Assembly: GCA_000827325.1 (NCBI GenBank)
Contig: KN832883.1
Location: 146,867-210,866, forward strand
Direction of reading: 5' to 3'
Length of the DNA: 64,000 bases
Source of the DNA: Oidiodendron maius Zn
Taxonomy: Eukaryota; Ascomycota; Leotiomycetes; Myxotrichaceae
The notes beneath the pieces were generated by a model. The model was not told where the DNA came from. It ran no database searches and saw only the letters and a list, made by a program, of their open reading frames with translations. Within the stretch, counting starts at the first letter, position 1, and every line of letters starts with the position of its first letter. Position numbers and translations under genes: made by a program. Positions 12,030-22,768 of the stretch are shown here, piece after piece.

Positions 12030-13323
12030 GAGGAGTATATAAGGGGTGGTGTGATGTCGGGGTTGAGGAAGATATTGTAGACAGGTATATCGCCAGGAAT
12101 ATAGAATGGCCAGGTTACTCTTGCCAAAGATTTTAAATTTGCTTTTCCCTAGCAGGTTTGAGCAGTCTTGTACATTCAAGTCTGAAATTTTTAACACTTT
12201 AAAGCCGTACTAATGGCAAAGGTGCAGCAGTGCCGCCACCGTCATAATATTCGTCTAATCATGTAACATTCGAATCATTGTCGGCATTAGCTGCTAATCA
12301 CGCCGGCAACCACGCTAGATACTCATAGCCCGGTGTCAATTCACACGTCTGGTTGACTCGAGGAGTAGATGTGACCTCGAAGTATGACGACACGCTGATG
12401 CTGCCTGGTAGTGGTGATGCAATGTCTTGTTGGTAGGCTCTTGAGGAATGCCTTCTTGGATAAGAAATGCTGCCATGAAGTAGAGATATCTGGGTTGGAG
12501 CATGCAACGACACTTCTTTTGGAAGGGAGATGGAAGGGTCCGTAAGCATGTGCAGATCATGCCGACATAGACCACGATAATACTCCGGTATCATAGAGGA
12601 ACAAAGTCCTCTAATTAGTCACCACATTCTTCAGTATAGATTATTTGTACATGTTACGTCTTGCGATTCTACGAACTTTACAAGCGACAAGAGACGGACC
12701 GTGCTTATTATGGTGACACTAGGCACTGTATGACGAGCCACAGTAGCTCTGGAGAGGACGAATGAGGATAACAATATCGAAAAAACGATTGATGGTGGCG
12801 CTCGCCTAAGCTAACAGAGACCACGACCAGCACCACCAAGACGCACCAGGGGCTCCTATTACAGTACACTCGCACCCTTTTCTGTAGTAATCACTTACCC
12901 TTTTCGGTATGCACGTGCGGGTAAAAGCCATAGTACATTACCCCTTTTAGGATTCTAGGGTGCGAACACAACTCGGGACTAGTGCTTACTTAATAGCGTG
13001 CTCTGAAGACAAGAGCCAATCACTGTATAGGGGACTACTAAGCAAAGGGTCTAGCGTGCTGGAGGAGGGGATAGGGCGATTCAGGCACGGGGACAAAGTG
13101 GTAGGGGGTAAGTTACAGTATCTCCCAGGGGCAACTAAAAAAATACGACAATACGCGACATCACAACATATTTTTCTCTCCGAATGCCACCATAGGACCT
13201 TCACTTTCTCGTCGCGTTCGTTCACACCATCCTCACCCCCAGGAATATTCGTACATCAATGCCACTCGAGCAGTCCCAACAGTCGCTACTCCTCTCGAAA
13301 CAATCATACCCATCACGCCCACC
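12030..13323. other. Intergenic gap with no recognised gene
   Basis: About 1.3 kb between two plus-strand genes. Small open frames on the minus strand (12298-12594) have no family resemblance. An imperfect GC-rich inverted stretch occurs around 12860-12965. Otherwise nothing was seen. Confidence 0.35.
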
Positions 13324-14010
13324 ATGTCCTCCATCGTAACCGCCGTACCCTCAGGTGTGGTCCAAGACTGGTGCATCCAAAGCCCGTGGTTTGGCAACCA
13401 GCTCCAACAATGCGCCAATGCCACACGCGGAACCCAAGAATCCGACTACCAGACCATCTGCTGCGACGGCAGCATCATCGACACCGGCAGAGATCTGTAT
13501 ACGGGCGGGGGATCGATCAATATCGACGACCTGGTGTGTTGCCGAATCCAAGGCCCTCAAGCCGGCGGCTTCGGGCCACCGCTCATGGGACCGCAGACGA
13601 TGTGCGCGAGCGGTACACCGGTCCCATTGACCAGCCTGGCGGCGACGAATACGCTGAATGTGCAGGATTACTTGGTGACATACACAAGTGCATCGTTCGG
13701 CGGGCCGACACCAGAGGACTACATTCCGACCGAGACACCGTACTGTCTCTGGGCGAATACAAAGAGCGGCGTGGCAATGGCGACGGTCACGATCCCAGCA
13801 GCACGGATCACTACATTGAGCAGCAGCTCATACAATATTGCGACACCCAATCAGACTCCGGTCTCCTCCGAAACACCGAGCCCGTCCGAAACCACAAGTT
13901 CGGCTACACAGAGTACTTCCACGAGTTCGGCTGGCTCATTGCCTTCTCGCGTCACCTTCAGAAATGGCCACTTTCTAGCGATACTTTGCATGTTGGCTTT
14001 GAATATATAG
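13324..14010 (+). CDS. Cysteine-rich protein with Ser/Thr stalk, probably cell-surface
   Basis: A single open frame of 228 residues. The first 150 residues hold eight cysteines, two of them as adjacent pairs (TICCDG, LVCCRI), which suggests a disulfide-stabilised fold. Residues from about 165 to 210 are a Ser/Thr/Pro-rich stalk. The C-terminus is hydrophobic (FLAILCMLALNI), as in GPI-anchored wall proteins. An N-terminal signal peptide is missing, because the chain opens MSSIVTAVPSGVVQDWC. The true start may therefore be on an upstream exon I could not define, or the protein may use another route. A longer overlapping frame (12960-14066) is Arg/Pro-rich and looks like a shadow. No named family was recognised. 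Confidence 0.65.
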   Translation: MSSIVTAVPSGVVQDWCIQSPWFGNQLQQCANATRGTQESDYQTICCDGSIIDTGRDLYTGGGSINIDDLVCCRIQGPQAGGFGPPLMGPQTMCASGTPVPLTSLAATNTLNVQDYLVTYTSASFGGPTPEDYIPTETPYCLWANTKSGVAMATVTIPAARITTLSSSSYNIATPNQTPVSSETPSPSETTSSATQSTSTSSAGSLPSRVTFRNGHFLAILCMLALNI

Positions 14011-14169
14011 GGATATTGGTCGTTCAACTACTGCAAAGCACCCCAGACAAGACAATCAAATTTTGAGTACGATACTACCATAGAAGCCGAGTTGACTGAT
14101 AGCTGGTATTTGGGAAGACCCCCTTTTCCATGGCCCTTTCTCCTGCACTGTCCTAGCGTAGCCATCCGA
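14011..14169. other. Short gap before SDR remnant
   Basis: Nothing recognised here beyond a plausible splice donor (GTAAGT) of the remnant to its right, read on the minus strand. Confidence 0.3.
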
Positions 14170-14405
14170 ATTCCTAACTTACGTTTCGGCCGGAATCTTG
14201 GAATCTAGCGCTTCGACATGCATGGAGGCGACATCATCCACGTGAATGCTAGCACCCCATAAGGGATTTTCGACTTGTAGCCTAACACTAATGCTATGGC
14301 TGCTCCGTTTGTGCCGATGGTTATGTCCTTTGCGTCCGTGAGCAGTTTATTCTGGCCAATAACAAACGAAGGGTGCATATTAGTCACATCGAAACCAGGC
14401 TTCTA
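14170..14405 (-). pseudogene. C-terminal fragment of an extended SDR (aldehyde-reductase-like)
   Basis: Read on the minus strand, PGFDVTNMHPSFVIG is followed by DAKDITIGTNGAAIALVLG. After a frame change comes HVDDVASMHVEALDSKIPAE and a GTAAGT donor. This order matches the second half of fungal NAD-dependent epimerase/dehydratase (dihydroflavonol-4-reductase-like) proteins, where HVDDVA..HV is a hallmark. The Rossmann N-terminus is absent and the frame is broken, so this is a decayed fragment. A fragment of the first half of the same kind of protein lies on the same strand at 27205-27860. Confidence 0.6.
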
Positions 14406-14910
14406 GTCTCAGATAGCGCAAGCTACTATTCAACAACAGAGAAGGGCGAGATCAATCAGCAACCTGTTTTGGCATACAGGCAATCCATCTCTTTTCTAAG
14501 GAGATTCGAAACGGATTGAATGTTCGAAATATGGATACCGTCGTTTTGTGCTGCAGCATTCTATCAGTACTGGCTTTTCATACTGAAGATAGCAGGATCA
14601 GTTCATCGATGATCATCTTTTCAGAGCCAGAGGAAGTGTACTGGTTATTCGTGATGGCTAGCTTGGGGACTATATCAAGACAAGTAACGTTACAATAAAA
14701 GAATACACAAAGCATGACATCTCATTCCTCCCAAGTTGTAGCCTTAGAAGAAAACTCGTTCCCAAGCAACTCTAAATCATCAGAATTACATCTGCGCTTT
14801 GCGGAGCTTTGTGGGATTGATACGGATAGCACAGCTGGGAACAACCCGTATCTAACGGCGGTTCAGCTAATAGTACAGCTAGAGGCAGTCGAACCAGGTG
14901 TTACGGGAAG

Positions 14911-15201
14911 ATGGCTGTATATGCTCCGGACAACACTAAGAAGTGTAACAGGAAGGCCTTTCCGCTCGCCGGAGACAGCCTGAACTTCCAGGAGATGAAC
15001 AAGATCTTTCATGAAGAGGTTGGCCATAATCTTCCAATGGCCCCGGGTTTCCTTGTCAGCTTGTTCTTCTATTTCAGCAATGATTTTGGAAAGATGGTGA
15101 GATGGTTTAAGGAGGGTGGGTACCATTTGGACCTTGATCACAACGAGGAATTTCCTGGGCCAATTGATTTCAGAACGTGGTTAAGAATAGCAAGCAAGTA
15201 G
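14911..15201 (+). pseudogene. C-terminal fragment of an NmrA-like oxidoreductase
   Basis: The frame reads AFPLAGDSLNFQEMNKIFHE, then DFGKMVRWFKEGGYHLDL and FRTWLRIASK before the stop. This pattern (a LAGD/TF start of the late helix region, a G-M-F/R-W-F motif, then an F-x-x-WL end) is the C-terminal third of NmrA-family NAD(P)-binding proteins. Nothing resembling the Rossmann N-terminus was found upstream. The frame at 14714-14983 that precedes it shows no resemblance. I call it a truncated relic. It is followed at once by AT-rich DNA. Confidence 0.55.
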
Positions 15202-16088
15202 AATATAAAGAACTAAATGAGTTTTATTGGTATTTAATAAGCCATCTGAAGGCAATCTTAAGCTATTATTTAATGGATTGTAATTTCTTATTTTTTTTAA
15301 TAATATAGTTAATTAATATATTTTAAAATTATATAAAGTATAAGCCTAGTTATATTATGGGATTTTCTTACTTATAAATTAATCTAGCTTATGAGCCCTT
15401 ATTGCTATAAGCCCCCTCTTAGGAGAGGGCATTGTCTTGCACAGGCTATATGGGGGGGCTTATATGCTAGTTAATACAGTAACCGTCAGCTCGCTTACGG
15501 GGACTCTACAGGCGGACTGCGCTAGATGTGTAATAGCCCTGCCACTAAATCCCACTCCCAATTTACATAATTACACATCTCAGATATACGCGCACGAACT
15601 GTTTCCATTGTAAATTTGCTCTACTGCTTCTGTAGTGTTTCGGCCAAAGTGGCGACTGTGCCGTCATTTCTGACACCCCTGGTGAGGGCGAGGTAAGTGT
15701 TATCAATGGGGACGCTAGCATGTCGGGGCTTCAACAGCCGTGGCGCAATGTGGGAGGGATTATCCGCTGCTATCAGTCCTGCAATTTCCTCGCAATGTCC
15801 ACGCTCACTAGCAGTTTATTCTTCGGTATCTTAAATAAATCTTTCGCTCATTAGAGAATCCCTTGAAATTGCATTTGGACGCCCAATTCTTTAGGCTGTT
15901 GGTGACTACTCCCATAGCATCCTTCGACAAGAATAACAAGTGCTGTCGAATGTGGAGCGGAAAGAAGCACTCAGCAAGTCCAATCCCGTCCACTGTCATA
16001 TGGGCGCATTATTTTGTATAAGCCGTGCAAATAGTCGACATTGCCCTGAAGACATCCAAATATTAAAGCGCCTCCAGACTCAATCAAG
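15202..16088. other. AT-rich gap with a short perfect inverted repeat
   Basis: 15240-15400 is strongly AT-rich and looks RIP-affected. AGATGTGTAAT at 15524-15534 and its exact reverse complement at 15570-15580 form an 11 bp inverted repeat around a 35 bp loop, possibly the end of a lost DNA transposon. No gene was supported. Confidence 0.4.
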
Positions 16089-17645
16089 ATGAAGCTCGTA
16101 ATGCATCTCATCCCAAGTATTGTCCATCTCACTCTCCTTACTTGGATGCCAACGGCTCTGGCGAAAGGAAACCATCAGAAATTTCATAGAAAGGAAGGTT
16201 TTGTTCATCCAGGGTAACGAAATGAATCTATCCTAGAGCACGGAATTTTATCCATGCTAACTTTATAAAAGCATACTAAGCCTCCAAGAAGATTTAGATC
16301 GGATGAAGTATGGTGTTGGAAATCAAACTGACCCGTGGTATTCTGCTTCTCTGAACATGTCTGGTGATCCGCTTGCCTCGTCTTCGTATAAATTGCGGGG
16401 ACCATTCACAACTGTAACTCGCAATAATACAGGTGGCTCACCAGGAACAACAGAGCTCAGTCATGATGCTGTCGCTTCACTACTCAATGCGCTAATGTAA
16501 GCTTCTTCTAATTGCTCAAAGCGCTTTACCTATATCTGCTAAGAAGTCGCCTTGTTTCCTGCAGGTATTATATTACTGGGGAAGTTGTACATGCTGAAAA
16601 GTCTATCGAGATCTTTAACGACTGGGCAAACACACTTAAACTTATTAACGGCACTGATGCGCAACTGGTGGCTGCCTTGGCTGGCACACAGTTTGTCAAT
16701 GCGGCTGAAATTATCAGGTATACTTACTCAGGGTGGGCACAACCTGATATTAGTACATTTGAGGACATGATTTTGAACATATTCTACCCGCCAGCTTCGC
16801 GGACTACCCCAACTGCAGTCGATCCACATCCCTTGTAGGTAATCCTATTTCTCCCTAAACTCAATATTTTGTGCCTCTCCTGTTAGTTAAACTAAGAAAT
16901 ACTTTACTTACTCTTTCATCAATTCTAGCCAAGCTAACTGGGGGACATCGGGAGAAACGGCCATTGTAGCATTTGGTGTCTTCTTGAATAACAGGACCAT
17001 GTATATTCTAATTCCGAACTTGCTTGGAAATACATACTGACCGCTCGTCTAGGTACAAAGAAGGCCTCAAATTATACAAGACCTATGAATGCGCCAATAT
17101 CAACACAATTAATTTATTTGGGCAAAATTGCGAATCGGGCCGTGATCAAACACACGTTCAGTTAGGCCTAGGCAATATGGCAGAGCTGTGTCAGACAGCG
17201 CATAATCAAGGGGATTATAGTTATTGGGACCTTCTTAGTAAAAGACTCATGACAGGATACGAATACACGGCCGAATATAACCTAGGGAACGAGGTTGAAT
17301 ATGATGCCAACTTCTATCGGTAAGCATCATCTAAAATTCCCTTAATAGACTTTCACAAGGTGATGGCATAAGTCTAACCTGGTCCGCATTAGATGTGGCG
17401 CGAATCTTCTTGGCGGCCCGTGGGCCAATATATCTGCTATTGATCGTGGCGAGTTCCGGCCAATCCACCAAATTGCCTACTCCTATTACGTGCAAGTACA
17501 AGGCCTAGAAATGCCCTGGGCCGAGAAGGTACTTAAGCAGTTACACATCGAGGCAAATGATAATTACAACAATATGGCAGACTCAGCTTGCTATGGCACA
17601 TTGCGGTTCAGCCGTGTGGCAGGGGATGCTTGGGCTAGAAAGTAG
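16089..17645 (+). CDS. Secreted alginate-lyase-fold polysaccharide lyase
   Basis: Six exons (16089-16213, 16281-16496, 16565-16834, 16929-17000, 17053-17319, 17393-17645) sum to 400 codons plus stop. A signal peptide ending in TALA opens the chain. The mature part starts GFVHPGL, as in many lyases of this fold. Conserved segments then follow: QANWGTSGE, CESGRDQTHVQLGLGNMAEL, and RLMTGYEYTAEYNLGN. These match the alginate_lyase superfamily (PF05426; chondroitin AC/alginate lyase fold, families such as PL5 and PL38), where the Asn, Arg-Asp-x-x-His and Tyr residues are conserved. The expected activity is beta-elimination on a uronic-acid polymer; in a terrestrial fungus the substrate is more likely glucuronan-like than algal alginate. 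The gene stands alone among relics yet its frame is intact. Confidence 0.82.
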
Positions 17646-19389
17646 ACGGCCACGGTGTGCGGGAACCGCGGATAGTGTCATGTCTTTTGCCACAAGAACG
17701 TGCAATGCGATGGAGGTGTTCATATTTAAATTCTGCTAGCCTGCTCCAATCTAGAACTTTTGCTCTACATTAGGTCTGCGACCCAAATCACGCAATCTTA
17801 CGAGAAAGCTTCACATTTTCGTAATCGATATCACGAAATCACATGTAGTTCGTCTTCAATTTGCCTATCAATTAAGGTTTAAAGCTGTTCAGATACAGTA
17901 TATTCGCAAAATTTAAAGTTTGAAACAAGTTGACAGGGTGGAATCCGCGCAGATATAGCTCATGGTAGTATAACTGGTATAATCGTTTGGTGGTTCCATC
18001 TGTACTAAGTACGAGGAATTCATGATGAACACCATACCACACATCTTATACCGACATGCCTCTTCTCCCGATTAATTTTCGTTAGCACTTGGTTCAAACC
18101 CTTCTAATTCCCTGTTAATTCTTTAGCTTAGTAAAAATTTACCAGTACAATAGCTAGCACCCGAAGACCTCCTGTTTCGTTGTCCGAATCTCCTGGCTCG
18201 GATGGCGGTAATGAGCTTCAACCAGATACAGCAGATATTAGAGGCTAGTTATCTGTACGTTTTCTTCTTGACCCAGTTGTTTCTATATGGTAATTATTTT
18301 AAGAACCATGCAGTCCAATTATTAATTTAACTACTTTGAGCTAGATCAAAAATACTTCGACCCGTCGATTCTATCGTTGTTTTGCAGCACCAGCAGCTCA
18401 AGACTAGTTTTTCAGCACCCCGTCCGTTCCTTGCCATAAATGCTCATCATGCAATGTCGCGATATCGCCTGACATTAATGATAGCGGTAATGATTGATGG
18501 GAAAGGTCCAATCGTGACACTTTAATTTAAACGTGTCTAGTTCGATAGAGTGGCGATTTTCGTGATCGAGCTACGAATTTAAAATTGAGTGGGTGTTGGG
18601 TGCATTTACAGGCTTCAAATAGCGAGCCTGGGTGGGTATACTTGTATTCCCTAGAGAGCACACGCAACAACGACCCACATTAATACATCAGCTTAGACTG
18701 CTCTGTGAAAGATATATGTATCAGTCTGACTCTAAACTTGCAAGGTGGGTCCTGTGCGGTGCAGCTAACATGGCCCGAGAAGTTATGGGTTACCAAAACC
18801 AGAGTGGTAGCAAAGGCTGGCGCAGATCTATATCCTTCCTTGTATCTGATACGGAGGTCATTCCGGTACCTCTTCCGGCGCTATATCTCGTACATTGAAC
18901 GGGTTTAGCGGTGCAGAATTGATCTGCCGCTTGCAGCATGGATTTAGATTAGCACACAGGGACTGCTGTGTCTTCCCTTGCTGTGCCGCTATGTGCACTT
19001 TCTGCAGCAAGAGTATGCGGGTCGGTGGCGGCGTTACGGACAGGGTGGCTCTACTGTCTGCGCAGCTTCTTGATACTATGGAGGCCACGGGAAAAAGGTA
19101 TCGGATGCGCAGGGGTCTCTATATCCATAGAGCACGCCTTGGTACTTGTATCTAGGATAAAAAAGTGCACACCCTATCGATTTTATAGTTCTAGTAGGTT
19201 TCATATCACCAGGGATTTAGCCAACCATTTAAATGCCACAGTCATGCTGCTTTACTTACTCTACCTCAGAGTTAAAGTACAATCGCAAGTCACTTAACAT
19301 GTCTCAATTATCACTTCATTTTTTAACCTCTAAAATAGAGAATTATGTCCCTACTCTAAAGACTCCTTAACATAATCGTGATACGCGAC
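17646..19389. other. Gap of 1.7 kb without a recognised gene
   Basis: Several short overlapping frames on both strands (18632-19297) show no family resemblance and no splice structure. No repeat or structured RNA was identified. Confidence 0.35.
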
Positions 19390-19645
19390 TTAAGGTGCAA
19401 AGCCTCTACCTATATGCTGGCTGGTCTAAAGATGATATAGCTTTACAATTGAACCTTACTCCCTCTCAACTTCAGTATACAATACGCTATCGAGTTATGC
19501 CTTAAAAGACTAGATTTGGATGACAGCTATTACTTGGTCCATCTAAGCGCAAGCAGCTAATTAAGTGGGTGTATGCCTCAGCTAAGAATTGATACACTCC
19601 TTAGAAAGATATCCCTGGAATTCTAGGCTAGAATTACTTAGTACT
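19390..19645 (+). mobile_element. Remnant of a Tc1/mariner-type DNA transposon (transposase N-terminal HTH)
   Basis: Reading one frame through several stops gives LYLYAGWSKDDIALQLNLTP, then IRYRVMP, LLLGPSKRKQLIKWVYASAK, and YTP.KDIPGILG. This is the helix-turn-helix DNA-binding half of a fungal Tc1/mariner transposase. At least four in-frame stops, all TAG/TAA/TGA at former CAG, CGA or TGG-type codons, fit decay by RIP. No DDE catalytic part follows. Instead the reading passes directly into a RecQ helicase tail at about 19650, so the right part of the transposon has been lost or replaced. Confidence 0.65.
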
Positions 19646-19647
19646 GT

Positions 19648-19903
19648 ACAGCCAGGAGAGCGGCCGAGCTGGCCGAGATGGGATGCCCAGTGAAACGATT
19701 ATTATGATGCCTGTTGGGAAGCAAGAGGCAGTACAGAAAGCCCACGAGCAGGCGCAGCGACGGCCCACCCAGTTCCAGATTGAGATGTCCGCCACGGACA
19801 AGAAGCGGATTGAGAGGTAGAAGATCGAGCGATTTATTAGCGGGGCGAAGTGTGGACGGATTTATTTGGATCAAGAGGATCGCTCGCTCCCTTGTTTATC
19901 ATA
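19648..19903 (+). pseudogene. C-terminal fragment of a RecQ-family helicase
   Basis: The frame opens with QESGRAGRDGMPSETIIM, which is RecQ helicase motif VI (QE.GRAGRDG) with its arginine fingers. It continues VQKAHEQAQRRPTQFQIEMS and, after one in-frame stop, ERFISGAKCGRIYLDQED. This resembles the dispersed or telomere-linked RecQ helicases that are common in fungal repeat regions. ATPase motifs I-V are absent, so only about 80 codons survive. Its base composition is GC-rich and hardly RIP-affected, unlike the transposon piece directly upstream. Confidence 0.6.
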
Positions 19904-20147
19904 AAAACAAATAAGAAATTGATGCTGTAAAGTATTCAGCTGCTACTCCATATGAAATCTATGCTGTAAGTTTTAGCTCGTGGCACCAAGTGGCTATGAA
20001 GAGACGAGTTATATGCAAATAATCACAGTTAACAATTGTATTGGTATCTTAAAATCGGACAATAAGACATTCCATATGAATACTAGGCTATGCTTCTCTT
20101 CAAGACTTTATTTGATTCAGACTTTCTCCAGTTATTGTCCCAATTGG
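19904..20147. other. Short gap before tandem repeat
   Basis: Nothing recognised. Confidence 0.3.
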
Positions 20148-20521
20148 GAATCTCACTGGCTGCCAACTTACGTCCGCAACAGTGAACCACCGCGGATTTA
20201 TTCTAGGCAGGAATCTCTCCTTATTTCATCCTCTTCAAGGAAGAAAGACGGAAGACCAAGCATTTAATAGACTATTCTTGCCAGGAGGGGTCGTGAGTCG
20301 GGATAGCAATTCTTCTAACCGCACCGTAGTTGAGAATCTCACCGGCTGTTATTTTACGCCCGTAGCAGTGAACCTTTGAAAATTTTATCTCAGCTAGGAA
20401 TCTCTCTCTGTTTTATCCTCTTTAGGGAGAAAGACGGGATGGCCAAGCATTTAAGAGACTGCTCATGCTAGGGCGGATCGTGAGTCGGGGCAGTACGGCA
20501 ATTCTTCTAACCGCAACAGGA
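20148..20521. repeat. Diverged tandem repeat, two units of about 186 bp
   Basis: Unit 1 (20148-20333) and unit 2 (20334-20521) share an ordered series of blocks. Both open GAATCTCAC.GGCTG, then have a GTGAAC block, GGAATCTCTC, TCCTCTT, AGAAAGACGG, CCAAGCATTTAA.AGACT, and CGTGAGTCGGG, and close with CAATTCTTCTAACCGCA. Divergence is heavy, so the duplication is old. I could not assign it to an element family. Confidence 0.75.
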
Positions 20522-20558
20522 AAGAAAAAACCAATTCTCACTTCACTTTATAATAAGC

Positions 20559-22241
20559 TTAGTAGGCACCCCTCAAATGACCCTCTATCCTCACAACCTT
20601 TCCACATTTCCAAGCATCATACCCGTCGCCCATAACCATCCTCTCGAGCTTCCCTTCTATCTCCTCCCTTCCATCCAGCACTCCAACTCCCGGGAAGCCA
20701 ATAGTGCAGGCCCAATTCAAATGAACATAAAAGTTCTTTAGACCATGAAGAGAAGCCACTGGTTGTATAAAGTTTTGGTATATCTCCCAAATGCGATCCT
20801 TATACCCATTATCAAACTCTTCATCCGGATATGCTTCGTAGTATTTTTCTCTGAGTCGGAGCTCCAGGCCGAGAATTGCGAGATTGGCTTCCTCTAACAA
20901 CACCTGCACTGTACTGAGCCAGATCTTCCATCCCGGTTGGTCAGGCTGGAACAGGTCAAGGTTTAACGTGGAAAAATCGAGTTTTATTGAGGTGAAGAAT
21001 CCCAAAGCATACTTTGGAAACCGATGCAAAGTCGGTACAATTGAGAGATTCTGGTGTGCTCGTGCCGCAGTAGAGCTTGGGTGCTCCTTACCGAGCATAT
21101 TCAATGCAAACTGATTGCTGCTGTAGAAAACCTCAATAGCAGCCTCTCTAAACTGACGGTTCACAAGAAATAAGGCAAGAGGGAAACCTAGAGTCTCGCA
21201 TGAGTCACAGCTGAAGCTGAATGCGGAGTGGCTTTTGCGACAAAAGCATTTCAAATTCCAAGAGGCATCCAGGAGCCTGCTATGTGGTGAAAAGGAACTA
21301 AGCGCACTCCCATTGGCAGGACAATATCCCCCAAATCGCATACGGCTGTGGGTGCAAACGGTCTCGCCGGAATATACTAGCCTTGTTTGCTGAAGAATAT
21401 TGAGCTGAATTTCCTTAGGCAGATCTAGAAACCCGAAAGGTTGAACGTTTTGGGCAATAGATCGGCCAGGTAAGACTTAAGACAGTAGTTTTCGCCATAT
21501 TCTGCAGTTCTTCATCATACTCTCTGGCTAGACGTAAAGCGCAGTTTTCCAGAACGGGTAAGGCTAGTAGTGGCGCAACGATCATATCTGCCGTTTGATG
21601 CTCTACACAGTCGCACGTGATATACAACGATAGCTTGCCTGGCTGAATGCTCTCCGAGAATCGGGCACAAATCTTCATCCACTGGGAAATAACAAGTTGG
21701 TCCGAAGATGAAGTATGGTTCAACGGTGCATCATGATTCGAAGGTCTAGAGCATGGGCTAAACCATTGCCGCACCTTCGTTCTAGAGCATCATGATCTAT
21801 GTCCCCACAACAAGAATTGATACAAGATGCGAGGTTGAGTCGGATAATAAGTGACCTGAATTTTGAAAGGACAGAGTTGCTGAAACGTTCTAGGACCCGC
21901 AGTCCCTTGTATGCACGTCGTGTGATGATAAATTGATTTTCGCTATAGAAGATTTGAGAAATATCGTCATTGATAGATCGGCAAACAGCAAAAAGGCTCA
22001 ATGGCAAAGGGGGAAAATCGATTTCTGACAGGTGATCATCGGCCCCTCTGTGTCTCAAGTCCAGCCGTTTGCGAATGCCCCAGTAGTTCATCGATATCGT
22101 CATTCCTGATACTAGACCAGCTTCTTGATAGATCCGCCGACGAAGGTTGAAGGGGAGGTTGAGAAAATGACTTCTTGCGGCAGGCGTTGTCTTTTTCCGT
22201 GAGACCACGGGGAAGAAGAGGGTTATCCGTTGTTGGTCCAT
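20559..22241 (-). pseudogene. Two-module F-box-like (2EXR-type) protein gene, frame broken twice
   Basis: Minus strand from 22241. Module 1 begins HFLNLPFNLRRRIYQEAGLV and continues LPLSLFAVCRSINDDISQIF. Module 2 begins FGFLDLPKEIQLNILQQTRL and continues FPLALFLVNRQFREAAIEVF. Each is the F-box-like opening (LP.E.R..IY) plus the (L)VCR.....a..vFYs.N segment seen in large fungal families. The reading frame moves by one base near 21735 and moves back near 21475. The second shift coincides with a direct repeat, TAAGACT followed by TAAGACA, which looks like a 7 bp duplication. Module 1 and module 2 frames are the same modulo three. No GT-AG introns of normal size explain the shifts, so a recently broken host gene is likely, though an assembly error is possible. 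Such proteins are presumed protein-turnover adaptors. Confidence 0.6.
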
Positions 22242-22768
22242 GATGTAGGCGCGACCTTGGTGCCGAGATTATGAGCAAACTTCGAATTTTTCTTTCTGTT
22301 GTTTGCCTGGTGATTAATGGTGGAAGCACCAACGTCTAGCAAGGAGGGTTAAAAGCTAGGATGAGGTGAAGGCGGACCAAATTTCGGTAGGTCGTCTAGT
22401 GCCTCTGGAAAAGAGAGGTGAGATGCTTATCGCAGGTAACAGATCTGTAAGCTGCTATACCCAGTAATAAGTGTATAGTCGTAAGGCTGGCCAATTGCAA
22501 ATAGTATCGTACGTGAATAAGTTCACTGCCAAATGACCGGCGCGGTTGTGTTTACTCTGCTCTTACGCCACACTCGTGACCGATGTAAGTCGCACACGTG
22601 ACTAAGCCTGAGAATCGTAGCTAAGTAGAATATAGCGAGCCCGGGTGTGAAAAGAATCAATATAATTAATTACCTACCAACTAGCAGGAATATTTTTTAA
22701 AAATATTGTAGGTTCTAATGACATGGTGTTTGCCATGAAGATTCTTCTCGCCTTAAACCTCTAGCTAT
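22242..22768. other. Gap between F-box-like gene and laccase 2
   Basis: About 0.5 kb, lying upstream of the F-box-like gene and downstream of laccase 2. No gene or repeat was recognised. Confidence 0.3.

Noticed and set aside
12860-12965. Apparent inverted ends CGCACCC / GGGTGCG suggesting a small transposon
   Set aside because: The match is only about 7-9 bp and no target duplication could be seen.
12960-14066. A 368-codon open frame on the plus strand
   Set aside because: Its sequence is Arg/Pro/His-rich without domain character and it overlaps the better-structured 228-residue cysteine-rich frame at 13324; I take it as a shadow.
17950-18030. Stretch resembling a tRNA D-arm (TAGCTCATGGTAGTATAACTGG)
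   Set aside because: No matching acceptor stem, anticodon arm or T-loop could be folded around it. Quoted bases are split: TAGCTCATGG then TAGTATAACTGG.
18632-19297. Several overlapping frames of 60-110 codons
   Set aside because: No family resemblance, no splice logic, and frames exist on both strands equally.
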